From: Adiantum capillus-veneris
Taxonomy: Eukaryota > Streptophyta > Polypodiopsida > Polypodiales > Pteridaceae
Direction of reading: 5' to 3'
Assembly: GCA_014529385.2 (NCBI GenBank)
Contig: CM043966.1
Coordinates: 140,540,211 to 140,604,210 of the forward strand
DNA length: 64,000 bases
Shown: in pieces, positions 11,291-22,110 of the stretch
Numbering within the stretch: position 1 is the stretch's first letter
Layout: every line of letters begins with the position of its first letter
Position numbers and translations under genes: made by a program
Notes under the pieces: model-generated
Database searches by the model: none
The model's input: the letters and a program-made list of their open reading frames with translations, nothing else
Told to the model about the DNA's origin: nothing

Positions 11291-12836
11291 CAGCATCGTC
11301 TGTAATACCACATGCATTCAAGATTCAAGTGTACGTGGTTGTATTCGGAGAGATGGCCTCTCTCTGCATTTGCTAAAAAGATCATAGACCTTCATGACCA
11401 CCCTCACCCTATTGGGCGTATCCTACAATCAATGCACTCCATATTATGCAACATTACAGACAGGAAACTCGTTGAGGATTGCACCGCACTTGACATCCAT
11501 GCGGACTAACAATATCATGGTAAATTCTTTTGCCCATATTAGCATTTTGTGTGATGCCACATGCCTTCAAGTGCAAGTGTACATGATTGCATTTTAAGAG
11601 ATTCCATCTCTCTACATCTGCTAAAAGAATCCCACAACATCTTGATCGTGAACCTTGTCTTCAAAATGCAAGCGTATGTGATTGCATATAGAGAGACACC
11701 ATTGCTTTGCATCCACCGAAAATAGCCCACAGCTTCTTGGCCATGCCCAAGCTAGGCATATCCCCCAATTAGTACATTCCAAGAGATGACATCCCGACGA
11801 GGACACTCCTCAAGACCTTTTTGTGCTTTAGGAAGTGCGCCACATTTGGCATGCATGTAACCCAAGGCAAAGCACGCCGTTTTCTTTCAACACTTCTTGA
11901 ATAACAATATCATCGGGATTTCTTTGTCCATATCAACATTGTCTACAATGCCACATGCCTTCAAGGTGCAAGTGCACGTGATTGTATTTGGAGATATGGC
12001 CTCTCTCTGCATCTGCAGAAAATTTTGTAGATCTTCATGACCACCTTGAACCTATTGCGGACATATCTTGCAATCAATGCACTCCATAGACAACAATCAC
12101 GGATAGGAAGCTCGTCAAGGACTGCACCGCACTTGACATATATGCGGACTAACATGTTGCGTAAGTATGTGCTCTTTTCAAGTAACCCACTATCACGAAT
12201 ATCAGCATGTATCCTACTACCTTGTACAAATCCTTCTTCTTAGCATAATCATTAAGTGAGCTTAGAAAAGAAAGACTTATTCTCTTCCCCTCTATGTTTG
12301 CTTGCATAGTAGATATTGTTGCTTTCTTGGTGCTGCTCTCTGTTCGTGAAACCATTGGTTCTTACAAAGAGAACGAATGAACTCAGTGTGCATGCACATA
12401 TGTGATTACATCTAGAGAGGCACCCTCACTTCACATCCACCGCAAAGAGCCCGGAGCTTCTTGGCCCTGCCCAAGTTGGGCATATCTCGCAATCAATGCA
12501 TTCCAAGAGATGACATCCCAACCAGGAAGCTCCTCAAGCACCTTTTGTGCTTTATTAAGTGGAGCCCATTTGGCATACATGTCGACCAAGGCATTTCTAC
12601 ACGACATTTTCTTCAACAACCCTTGACTAACAATATCATCACGATTGCTTTTGTCTATATCAGCATCTTCTGCAATACCACATGCCTTCAAGATGCAAGT
12701 GTACACGATTGTATTTGGAGAGATGCCCTCTCTCTACATCTATTGAAAACATCCTAGACCTTACAGACCTTGACCTTGACCTTGACCCTGACCGTGACCC
12801 TGCTGGACATATCCTGCAATCAATGCACTCCATAGG
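11291..12836 (-). pseudogene. PPR protein pseudogene, 5' part
   Basis: On the minus strand many PPR phrases are readable: KACGIAEDADIDKSN, ALVDMYAKW, NKAQKVLEELPGWDVISWNALIARYAQLGQGQEA. The repeated units are about 100 residues, that is PLS triplets. Stops and frame changes occur every few motifs. At 12,767-12,801 the usual GQ(E)A loop between motifs has expanded to a run of Gln-Gly pairs before a stop. The segment ends exactly where a Copia LTR begins at 12,837, so the true 5' end is missing. Confidence 0.75.
12767..12801. repeat. hexanucleotide (GACCTT)-type run in the PPR pseudogene
   Basis: Five or six tandem units of GACCTT with C/T and G variants. On the minus strand they read as Gln-Gly pairs. 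Confidence 0.8.
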
Positions 12837-13003
12837 TGTTAGGTAAAGGCGGTGTGCCTCATCGTGCTTTGCTCGTGTCTACCGGCCATTGTCCGATCGT
12901 CCACATTTATCTCCTTATTCTTTATACATAGAAAGAATAAGGAGCTCTCACTCATTCTCACATTGTGCTTATACAGTGAGATTTGGGAGCTCCACCCACA
13001 TCC

Positions 13004-13047
<44 letters not shown>

Positions 13048-13073
13048 ATACTCACCGCATTTGTGCACTCACA
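12837..13073 (+). repeat. Copia-type LTR (5' or solo)
   Basis: Starts TGTTAGGTAAAGGC and ends CTCACA, with a Met-tRNA primer site right after. It shares its layout with the LTR at 760-976: a GGAGCTC phrase after an ATTCTT/ATA stretch, then a GC-rich or TG-rich end. A (TG)15 run lies at about 13,015-13,046. No matching 3' LTR was found. Confidence 0.65.
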
Positions 13074-13074
13074 A

Positions 13075-13087
13075 TTGGTATCAAAGC
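13075..13087 (+). other. primer-binding site, Met-tRNA type
   Basis: TTGGTATCAAAGC, one base different from the standard TTGGTATCAGAGC, directly after the LTR. Confidence 0.7.
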
Positions 13088-13416
13088 TTTGGCGATGCGT
13101 GCAACGGCTTCTCGACGAGACGGAAGCGACGGAGCTCGGCTATGGCGGTTTGAACAGAGGTGGATACTACTCGACAGGGTCAGATCTCAGCTTAGGCATG
13201 TATATTCAACTTGTGTAGACTTCACTCGTTTTTGCTGTTTTTGGCTCTCGAAACAATGTTTTTTGCATATCTCCGTCACACGGAGTCGGATGCATATGAT
13301 CCAGGAGTCTAAGATTTCATGATGGCAATAATTATATAGATGATCAATGGTCACTATGGATGAGAGTTGCGTAGGGAATGATGCGAAAAAAGCTACTATA
13401 GCTATGGAGATGTTGT
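13088..13416 (+). other. Copia leader remnant
   Basis: Follows the primer site. No gag protein could be recognised before the microsatellite that follows, so the internal region is truncated or too decayed to read. Confidence 0.35.
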
Positions 13417-13420
13417 TGCT

Positions 13421-13499
<79 letters not shown>

Positions 13500-13513
13500 C
13501 ACACACACACACA
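13417..13513. repeat. (TC)n(AC)n microsatellite
   Basis: About 80 bp of TC with one TTCC interruption, ending in a short AC run. Confidence 0.95.
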
Positions 13514-14249
13514 TTACCTGTGCCTAGACCTCAAATTTTAGTGGACATGGGCACAATTGTGTCGGCAAAGAGTCTCTCTCTCACACAATTTGTGTTGCGC
13601 AAAAAGCTTCTATGTGTGTGTGTGTGTCTCACCGAGTTGCAGAGCGGACTTGCCGACAGAGGATTTGCCACGAGTGGTAGGGAGAGGGGACCGAAATCCC
13701 TTCCCCCATTTTATATACTATAGATATAAATGTCAAATCAAAGAAATACGATCAAGCTTCTTGCTGATACCAATCTAATCCTTATTCAAAGTTGAAAAAA
13801 TAAATGACTTCAAATATATTTTTGTCACTACAATTTAAACCCTCCGATTAGTATTGGTCCACTTCAATTAATTAGAATCTTGCCATGATTCTATTTTCCT
13901 AAATGGTGGACTTTGGCTTGCACACCATACAAATCAAGCACAAGCATCAAGCCATGCCACTGTTCCCACACTCCTCTATCACCCCATCTAAAGGTTGAAG
14001 TCTGCACCAAGCAGCTTGTCTGTGCTGGTCTACATCACGGTGTAGGTGCGTTCCTTGAAGTGCACCAACTTCCGCGTTCCTTAGTGCGCAGACCGAGCTA
14101 CACCATACTAATGGGAGACCCTCCTCCTCTGGATTTTGCATGGCCACAACAACGGAGGATTGCAAATACAACTCATTATGCTCTCCATTGATGCTAGACA
14201 GAGCGTAAAAATATGTTCATCCTCATGTAGACATAGGGAAAGACGAGTG
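13514..14249. other. unassigned non-coding stretch
   Basis: Both strands have open frames of 70-90 codons around 13,913-14,191, but neither has recognisable domains or a codon pattern I trust. No repeat ends were found. Confidence 0.3.
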
Positions 14250-14318
<69 letters not shown>

Positions 14319-14407
14319 GCACATCCAACACCCATCCTTGCTAGCCTTAGGATTCATGGCTTGGTTAACAGAAAAGAAGCTTGGCTTTCTTGCTTCTTCC
14401 AGCGCCC

Positions 14408-14484
<77 letters not shown>
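14250..14484. repeat. two long (AG)n microsatellites
   Basis: AG runs at about 14,250-14,315 and 14,411-14,485, separated by about 95 bp of unique sequence. They generate spurious Arg-Glu and Leu-Ser frames on the two strands. Confidence 0.95.
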
Positions 14485-14487
<3 letters not shown>

Positions 14488-15205
14488 GCACCACAACCGG
14501 CCGTAGATGCTGCACTGCTCTGTTGCAATGGTCGACATCATTGTGCAGGCATCATAGTAGCCTATCTTGAGAGAGAGAAGACTGTCCAGGCATGCTCCCT
14601 TGCCATTCCCTTCATGCACACATTTTTTATGTAGCACTACTATATTCCCAAGCTTGCGATCAGCTCAAGCAGCCGCTCTGGGGCTTTCTACCCTGTGCAA
14701 CCTCCCACATACCTTCCACGGTCCACCTCACATCCTCGTTGTGCAACCCTTCTTGTGCTTCACTCCTATGTTGGCCCTGCCTTTCAACTGTCGTACCGAC
14801 GCACACACCATCGCTGTGAAGGAGAGGAAAGAAACACCTATGTTTCTCTCTCACCACATCTTGCCGATTTGATGCCATAGAAGAAGGCACAAAAAATCTT
14901 GTGATGCAGCTTTTGACATATTAAACCAATTTCTCTCTCCTCCATGTGCCCTCCTTTTCTCCCTTCTTTCCCTTTTCTTTTGCTTTCATACCCAATCCCG
15001 CCAGCTGCCTTTAACCTTCCCTTTTCATCCACCTTAACTTTCAATCAAATGCTTTCATAGGAATCTTGGTAGATTCCCATTAAAAAGGCACGGGTTCAGA
15101 CCTACTGGGGAATCTTTGGTAGATCCCTTGAAGCATAACAAAAGGCAAAGGAGAAGGTGGGTGAGGCCTTTGCCTAAGTGACACACGACTTTTAATTTGG
15201 GTTTT
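14485..15205. other. unassigned non-coding stretch
   Basis: Nothing recognisable. A phrase like AATCTTGGTAGATYCC occurs twice near 15,062 and 15,111. Confidence 0.3.
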
Positions 15206-15233
15206 GGGGGGGGGGGGGGGGGGGGGGGGGGGG
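15206..15233. repeat. 28-bp poly(G) tract
   Basis: Uninterrupted G run. Its true length is uncertain because such tracts are error-prone in sequencing. Confidence 0.9.
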
Positions 15234-15810
15234 TTGTGTTGAGGGGATCGATGGCTCAAAAATGCAAGGCGGAATCTTGAGGCGGGCTAAACTCGGCATC
15301 ACAAAAATGAAGGAAAAAAGGAATCCAGGCAGTGCAAAAATTTGCCCCTCCCGTCGATCGGTTTTGAATCCACCACCTCGCAGCCCGGGTTTTGGGTCTA
15401 TGCTTGTTTTTATGATGTTTTATTCTAAGGCAACATGCACTACCCGGGTTTAGGATGTTCAATTTGTGGCCGGGTTTAGTTTTAATGTGACGGATGTGGC
15501 TGAGATTGCATAGGATTTCATGTATGGATTTGTGAATTTGTGTGTTACTTAGTTTTGAGGGTGACGAGGCAACACTTGAGCCTTTTCATATGCAATGGTT
15601 GTGCATTGGAGAATGGGTTGCATAAGAGATTGACATGAGAGGGGGTATGAACAAGTCTACATATGGGGCACGAGTAGCACAACACTAAGTGGCACGGGAT
15701 ATTTAATGAATCCCAAGCCATGGCACTGACGACGGGCAAGGATTCATATAGATCTCGAGGGGCATGGACGATCCACAAAAATCAAACAGTGTTGACTTTC
15801 TCATGCCCCT

Positions 15811-15872
15811 GTTGGGATTGAACGGACGGCCTCCCCGTTAGCAAGCTGATGTGCTAACCATGCGTCCGCATG
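15811..15872 (-). pseudogene. tRNA-like relic (possible SINE head)
   Basis: On the minus strand, TAGCACATCAG fits the internal A box and GTTCAATCC fits the B box. TTGCTAA lies in the anticodon-loop position (would be GCT, Ser). The anticodon and T stems do not pair well and the A-B spacing is short, so it is not a functional tRNA. It may be a tRNA-derived SINE head or a decayed organellar-type tRNA. Confidence 0.35.
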
Positions 15873-16526
15873 GGTTTGGTTGTCCAACACTCCACTTCGT
15901 AGCCTCATAAAGTGAACATGCGTAGGCGAAAGTAAACGCAGTTCTAAAAAGTAAACTTGGCCGCCATCCAATGGATGCCCCTCACCATGAAAAATGTGCT
16001 TTTGTTGGGCGTCGTCGATCCCATGTCTTGAACTTCATTAGTTCTTTGTTTTCTAAATCTTGTGGGTGACATAGTGGATCAACATGTGCTCTTATCCGAG
16101 TGGCTTTAGGTGAAGAGTCTTTTGGAATAATGAACACGAGATCGCTTGAGTTCAATGTTTGGTCATCAATTGCAAGCTTGCTAGGAAATTTTACCCTTCC
16201 ACATGGTCCTCCTTTGGGTCGCTACTAGGCTAAACAAAGAAGAAAAGTCAAATAAATATTAAAAAAAAGTTGAAAATTGTCTATGGTCTACATAAGGCTA
16301 TTAAGAAGAATTTCATGATAAGAGGCTTCTTTGTGGGAGAGAAAAAAAAAAAAAAAAAGTGACACTATAGTACTTTAAAATATGTGGTATTTTAATAAAA
16401 TATTATGTTTTTATTCAAACAAGGTGAAAATTCACTAAAGGCTATTGTGAGAGGAACGAATAGAAAATGACACTAGTATTTCAAAACATGTGGTATCACA
16501 ATAAAAGATTTTTTTAAATAAAAAAG
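15873..16526. other. unassigned AT-rich stretch
   Basis: No protein or repeat ends recognised. An A-tract of about 17 bp lies near 16,343. Confidence 0.3.
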
Positions 16527-16874
16527 TGTGATAACAATCAACTATTTAGTTTACAATATATTATAAAAGCATAGAAAATAATGTTTGACACAATATTCAA
16601 TGCGACTCTTTAAAGAAAGGTACACAAATGTCAACACCTTTTCATAAGTGCTTTTTAAAAAAAATGAAATAAATTTTTTTATTATTAACTTGTCATGTGA
16701 CATTAATCGACAAGCTTTTTCTAATGGTTTAGATTTGCACCCAAAAATCCATGCTTTACTAAAGACTAGTTATGTACTCCAAAAAGTATCACAATGAACT
16801 ATTGAGATTACAATATATTCTAAAAGCATGAAAAATAATGTTTGACACGATAGTAATGTCCCTTTTTAAAGAGA
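16527..16874. repeat. direct repeats about 257 bp apart, AT-rich family
   Basis: About 90 bp around TTACAATATATT...TAATGTTTGACAC at 16,527-16,619 recurs at 16,784-16,874. The DNA between them (16,620-16,783) is related to 19,711-19,893. The three pieces belong to one dispersed AT-rich repeat family of unknown type. Confidence 0.7.
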
Positions 16875-16875
16875 A

Positions 16876-16905
16876 CTAGTATGTGACCTGCGCGTTGCTG
16901 CGGCC
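16876..16905 (-). mobile_element. candidate Helitron 3' terminus
   Basis: On the minus strand a GC-rich imperfect hairpin (CCGCAGCAACGCGCAGG) is followed about 9 nt later by CTAG and then T, the layout of Helitron 3' ends (hairpin, CTRR, insertion before T). The body would extend to the right. No RepHel protein and no 5' TC end were identified. Confidence 0.35.
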
Positions 16906-17128
16906 AAAGAAACATCGCTTCTAATCTTGTAGGGATATCTTCTCTTCCAAGTGAAACACTATCAATACTCTATTCCTATATGTATATTCTATTGCATTTC
17001 TAAAAGTAATGCATTACACAAACTCTGGAAGATTCTAACAAACGCAAATATATGTAAGATTATAGACATTGTTTTCAATAAGAAGCTAGTCCTTGTTTAA
17101 AAAACTTAGGAGTGCTCTACTTCTATTT

Positions 17129-17150
17129 GGGGGGGGGGGGGGGGGGGGGG

Positions 17151-17199
<49 letters not shown>
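17129..17199. repeat. poly(G) followed by (AG)n
   Basis: About 25 G then about 46 bp of AG. A mirror-oriented counterpart, (TC)n followed by poly(C), lies at 19,096-19,161. Confidence 0.95.
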
Positions 17200-17201
<2 letters not shown>

Positions 17202-17598
17202 TCCTCCTTCTGGTGTATCTTGGTCTAGCAATGCTACCAATGTTGGTTATATAGATTAGGTAAGTTAGCATGGTATGAAGAGATGAAAGCGGTTTGGAAT
17301 CAATGTAACAATAAAGCTTTTTTTGAAAATGGAGTGCGTTCTAGAATTGGTGCCATTGATCTCAATCTATGCTTATCCTCTAATTACAAAACCATATTCC
17401 TCTTTGAGAGAGCAGATTGTATTCAACCAGCTTGAGTCTGTTTCCTTGTGCACAATCTATAATATACCACCCATTTGGCTTAATTGTTGCTCTATTAAAT
17501 GTGTGATTGCACATTGAGGCAATGTAGGACAACCTCTTTTTGTGTACACATTAGGTTCCTTGAAAATTTTAGAATATGAGTATCATACCCTAGTTGAG

Positions 17599-17704
17599 TA
17601 CACACACACACACGCACACACACACACACACATACATGTATATATGTGTATTTGTGTGTGTGTGTGTGTATGTATATATATGTATGTATGTATGTATATG
17701 TATG

Positions 17705-17768
<64 letters not shown>

Positions 17769-17790
17769 TATATACATACATATACATACA
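17599..17790. repeat. compound microsatellite CA/TG/TATG/CA/TA
   Basis: Successive runs of CA, TG, TATG, CA and TA over about 190 bp. Confidence 0.95.
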
Positions 17791-17810
17791 GAGCGTATGT
17801 ATATTTTAGC

Positions 17811-18189
17811 CTTGTTGTGTAACTTTAGCGTCTTTTTTAGATTCTCTCTTTCTCCTCTTTTCCCTTCTGCTTGCTACGTCATTCTTTCGACGCTAAATTT
17901 TTTTTCTTTATGTGTATGTGTGTGTGGGGTTGATTTTTGATAGGCACCTTTGCCTATCAAAATTCAGAGAAAAGGACAAATATATCCAAGAACTGGTAAA
18001 AGCTACCATAACTTGGCAATCTCTCTCCCTATTTGGGATACCAATGAGAGGGTTGATTTTTGTTGGGCATTTTATTTATTTTCTATGGGTGAAAAATGTT
18101 AGTTACCCTTTTGAAAATACACTACTACTCTAAGAAAACCATATTATCTTGGAAATTTGACTTGGTGTGTCACTAAATATAAATTTTGT
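17811..18189. repeat. long direct duplication, copy 1
   Basis: Starts CTTGTTGTGTAACTTTAGCG and runs to AATATAAATTTTGT. It matches copy 2 at 18,333-18,784 over nearly its whole length. It includes GGGTTGATTTTTGATAGGCACC and a repeated GAGAGGGTTGATTTTTG phrase. Confidence 0.85.
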
Positions 18190-18273
18190 GTGTGTGGGAT
18201 TAAAAAATTTATTATGAACAATCCCAGAAGATATATATGGCAACTTGGGTGAGAATAAAGTTATTTTTGTTTC

Positions 18274-18313
<40 letters not shown>

Positions 18314-18332
18314 GATATTCAAGTGTTAAAGA

Positions 18333-18784
18333 CTTGTTGTGTAACTTTAGCGTCTTTTTTAGATTGTCCTTACACCCTTAAATATTTTATTCTCTCTTTC
18401 TCCTCTTCTCCCTTCTACTTGCTAAGTCGTTCGCTCGACGCTAAAACATTTTTCTTTATATGTGCGTGTGTGTGTGGGGTTGATTTTTGTTAGGCACCTT
18501 TTCCTATCAAAATTAAGAGAATTTATTGATTTTAAGCATTTTCCACGGTTTAACTCTTAAAAACAAAAATGACAAAATATCCAAGAGCTGTTTAAAGGTA
18601 CGTTAACTAGGCAATCTCTCTCCCTATTTGGGATGCCAATGAGAGGGTTGATTTTTGTTGGGCATTTTACTTATTTTCTATGGGTGAAAAGTGTTAGCTA
18701 CCCTTTTGAAAATACACTATTACTCTAAGAAAATCATATTATCTTGGAAATTTGACTTGGTGTGCCACTTAATATAAATTTTGT
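18333..18784. repeat. long direct duplication, copy 2
   Basis: Same order of phrases as copy 1, offset 522 bp. It has additional DNA at about 18,367-18,390 and 18,525-18,575. A CT microsatellite (18,281-18,308) lies between the copies. Confidence 0.85.
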
Positions 18785-19031
18785 ATATCATGTGCGCTCA
18801 AGGACTATTTTAAACTCCTTATCTGTGAATTTTTTACAAACAATTCAGTCTATAAAAAAAAAAACAATTATATTTTATGGTATGTTTTTGTATGTGAAAA
18901 TGTGAAGAAAAAAAAGCCCTTCTACTGTACTTACATGATAGTCGCATAAATATTAAGTGACCTCCCCAAGAAATTTGAAGGGCTTGATGGGTGTCCTTGG
19001 TGAGACGAAGCCCTATGAGCTCGAAAGAAAA

Positions 19032-19092
19032 ATCTCTCTCTCTCTCTCTCTCTCTCGTGTGCACGTGCACGTACACGGACACACATGCAATG

Positions 19093-19161
<69 letters not shown>
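19032..19161. repeat. (TC)n, then (TC)n with poly(C)
   Basis: A 23-bp TC run, 40 bp of spacer, about 36 bp of TC, then about 30 C. Confidence 0.95.
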
Positions 19162-19162
<1 letters not shown>

Positions 19163-19562
19163 CTTAATAACATGGATAACTACTCTTTCATTTGTATGTA
19201 TTTTCTCAAAGTGAAACTACCCCAAGTCGAAACCACACGAGTTGTTTACTTTCTTTTTCAATCTCTTTAAAAAAATAAAAAGTTTTAAAATAATAAGAGT
19301 AATATTGTTCTTGAAAAAAACCTCTTCAAAAGAAAAAACCAAATAAATCTTTAAAAATTAAATTCTCATTAAATAATAAAATCTCCACTAAATTTATTTC
19401 CTTTTTGTTATGTGCATTTTAACCCATAGAGTTATTCTTTGTAGAGGAGAAAGTATTTGACTTTCTATGACTAAAGCACTTTCTACTACCAAAGAAAAAG
19501 AAATTCTCTTGATTTTACATTAAGTTGAAAAGCTTCTTACAATCTTACTCTCCTTTTTGTAT

Positions 19563-19666
19563 TTTAGAGAGGTTTTCTCTTAAGTGAAGCAATGAGTGAC
19601 ACATGGAGGAGACTTTTAGAGAGGTTTTCTCTTAAGTGAAGCAGTGAATGACACATGGAGGGTCTC
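19563..19666. repeat. 52-bp tandem duplication
   Basis: TTTAGAGAGGTTTTCTCTTA... at 19,563 repeats at 19,615 with two or three substitutions. Each copy contains the small inverted repeat AGAGAGGTTTTCTCT. Confidence 0.85.
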
Positions 19667-19710
19667 CCTTTCCTTGAAAAATTTAAGCTGCATTATAAAG
19701 AGTATAGATG

Positions 19711-19893
19711 GCACACAAAAGTCAACACCTGCTCATAAAGTTCTGAAAGAAATTATGAAAAAAAGTTTATTATCATTAGCTTTCTACGTGGCACTAATCG
19801 GCAAGCTTTATCCAATGGTTCAAAGATGCACCCAAAACCCAACCTTTTACTGGAGGACTACTTATGTAGTCCAATAACAATATATTCAAAAGT
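19711..19893. repeat. dispersed AT-rich repeat, related to 16,620-16,800
   Basis: Shares GTCAACACC, a CACTAATCGGCAAGCTTT-like phrase and GATGCACCCAAAA with 16,620-16,800, in the same order. Its right end carries the 17-bp target site of the retroposon that follows. Confidence 0.65.
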
Positions 19894-21356
19894 TGACCGA
19901 ACTATATCCCTTGTGGTAGTCCTTTGGAATTGCGCTTCTTTTTGGCCTGCTAAGGAAAGGCCTTAGTGTTGGGCTTGCTTAGGCATCCTTTGATGGATGG
20001 CGTCCACGTGGACGGCCAACACTTCTGCACAGCACGGGCTACAGGACGATGTGAAGGCGTGCACGTGCAAGATTCTGCTTGGAGCTACGTGCGAAATTGT
20101 GCTTACAGCCTTAGAGTTGTGTGTGACTCTGCGAGTCCACGTTTTTGCTGACGCTGCCCTTGCATTTTCTGCAGTCCAGCTCAGGATGTTTATTGGTGTT
20201 GAAATCACCCGCCGGATCAGGTGATGGGGGTGTGCCTGCTATTAGAACGGCGTGATCAGGCAGGGATAGAGTATGCGTCCAATATTGCAGCATGATGGCA
20301 AGAGAGCGAGTAGTGCATTCTGCTGTAGGGAAGTGGGATGCTATTGGCTAGGTCTCTACAACTACGCCAGGGGTAGGCTGGTGGTGGCTGCTAAGAGCCG
20401 TGTGTTGCACGTCAAGGGCGATGAGAGTTTGTGCAAACAAGCTGGTTGGTTATGAGCCTCCTCAATGTGATTACCTGCCCTCTTTCGTGCCCCATATGTT
20501 CTCCATGCCTTCCTTCCAGCTGCTCTTAAAAATAAGCGTCCCAATTCTGCTTTTGAATCCGCCACAAGCTTGACATCCTCTCATTATTTTCTGGAACAAA
20601 TCTAGAGGAGCTTCCTGGCCAGCTCTTTGACTAGCTTGAGATGTCCTTCACATTTGTGGAGTCTGGCTCCCTGCTCGACATACACGGGCTCCCTGCGAGC
20701 TCATGGTGTTTTTGAGCCTCTTTTTCTCTGCTGGCACGGCCACTCCCCTCTCTTGCTTCTCGCCCTCAGGTCGCCCTCCTCAAATGCAAAACGCCCTCCC
20801 CTAACTCCTTGTGCTAACACAGCCTCGGCCAGCCCTACATTGGTTTCTCTTTTTCAATGCCATCAAAATCCCGTCATCTACTTAATGGCATGGATAGCAT
20901 GTCGCTCGCACTCAGACAACGCTCACAACGAGTGCACCCTCTCTCTGCTTCTGATATCAAACTCTTTGAATCGCATCCTCAAGGCGCTCTCCTCATGAGA
21001 GACTTGGCTGAGTCCCACTGATCCCCCAGATCTAGGGCTCTCTAGTGCGGATTGGCACGTGAGCTACACCAAGCTTTCACATTCTCCTAACATCCCAGGC
21101 TCACTAGGCGTTTATAGCACTTGGAGAGCATGGAGACTAGTATCATTGTTGAAGCCATTGATGATTAGCAATTCATGGTTATTGCACTCATTCTGATCGA
21201 GCTTTGAATTGTATTGCTTATTACCCCAATTTTATGGTCAGAAATTGCTAGAGGCAGCGCAAGGGGCTCTCCACGAGCTTGTGAAAGCATGCAGGCCATC
21301 GTGAGTCCTCACCTTGTTTAATATAATTTTGCTCTCGTTCTTTATGGAAAAAAAAA
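19894..21356 (+). mobile_element. poly(A) retroposon with 17-bp target-site duplication
   Basis: ACAATATATTCAAAAGT occurs at 19,877-19,893 and again at 21,357-21,373. The segment between ends in a run of ten A, preceded by TTTATGG. A long duplication plus a 3' A-tail is the mark of target-primed reverse transcription by LINE machinery. The 1463-bp body has a different base composition from the AT-rich flanks but no protein I can recognise in any frame. It could be a 5'-truncated LINE 3' end or a processed copy of a cellular transcript. Confidence 0.75.
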
Positions 21357-21373
21357 ACAATATATTCAAAAGT

Positions 21374-22029
21374 ATAGTTATCTTCCTTATTCACCATGGA
21401 TTGTTTAAAAGTACTCACAAAGTTGTATCTTGGTAGATGCCACCGTGGGTTGCATGTTAGTACAAGGAAAAAAAGAAACATAGCAAAGAAAAAGGCACAA
21501 CAGAGTCTGTACTTTCAAGCAAGAATTTGAGAACACTGTGAGTAGGTATCTGTGTGTGGGGACTCTAGAGGCCTCTTTGAACAAATGTTCTTGACTCTTG
21601 AGGAATTATGTTGATATGCCCCATAGAAAAACAAAATATAAATGCATTTAAACAAAAGAACACACATGCACATATTTTATAGAGCATATTTGTAGATCCC
21701 TTCTACAATGTTCTCAAAGTATGATTGAGCAACTAACAAAGCTAGAGCCAACTTTGGTTATGAGACAACCACTAGATACATAGGAAAATTTAGGTGATCA
21801 TTGCCTTTGGTGTTATTCGTGAGTCGCAATGTTCAACCATGCTTCCTTGTGGCCAAGAAACGGGCACTCTCCATTTGATGCATGGATGCATGAAGGATGC
21901 TACCACATTTCAATGTCTTACATAATTAAAATAGGTGTGCATGCATACATGTTGTAGAAAAAGATAATATAATTGGCAGGTAGATGATGGTTATTTAGTT
22001 AAGAAGTGCTCGACCAAAATCAAGAACTG
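21374..22029. other. unassigned AT-rich stretch
   Basis: No gene or repeat boundaries recognised. Confidence 0.3.
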
Positions 22030-22110
22030 TGCTAGTAGCTGTGTAACCTAGTGGTTGGAGGGATTGTGCGATGGTATAGATGTTTGAAAATCCCGATTCG
22101 ATGATTTTGG
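22030..22110 (+). repeat. possible tRNA-derived SINE head
   Basis: CCTAGTGGTTGGAG resembles a plant SINE A box, and GATTCGATGAT, about 50 bp further, resembles a B box. No 3' end or target duplication was found. Confidence 0.25.

Noticed and set aside
15811-15872. Functional tRNA-Ser(GCT)
   Set aside because: Box A and B fit, but stems do not pair and spacing is short. Kept only as a relic.
20935-20965. Primer-binding site (TGATATCAAACTC) suggesting another Copia LTR
   Set aside because: Several mismatches to TGGTATCAGAGC, no LTR ends, and it lies inside the retroposon with its own target duplication.
20627-20998. Host gene of 123 codons
   Set aside because: No domain, Ser/Leu/Pro-rich by composition, and it lies inside a retroposed segment.
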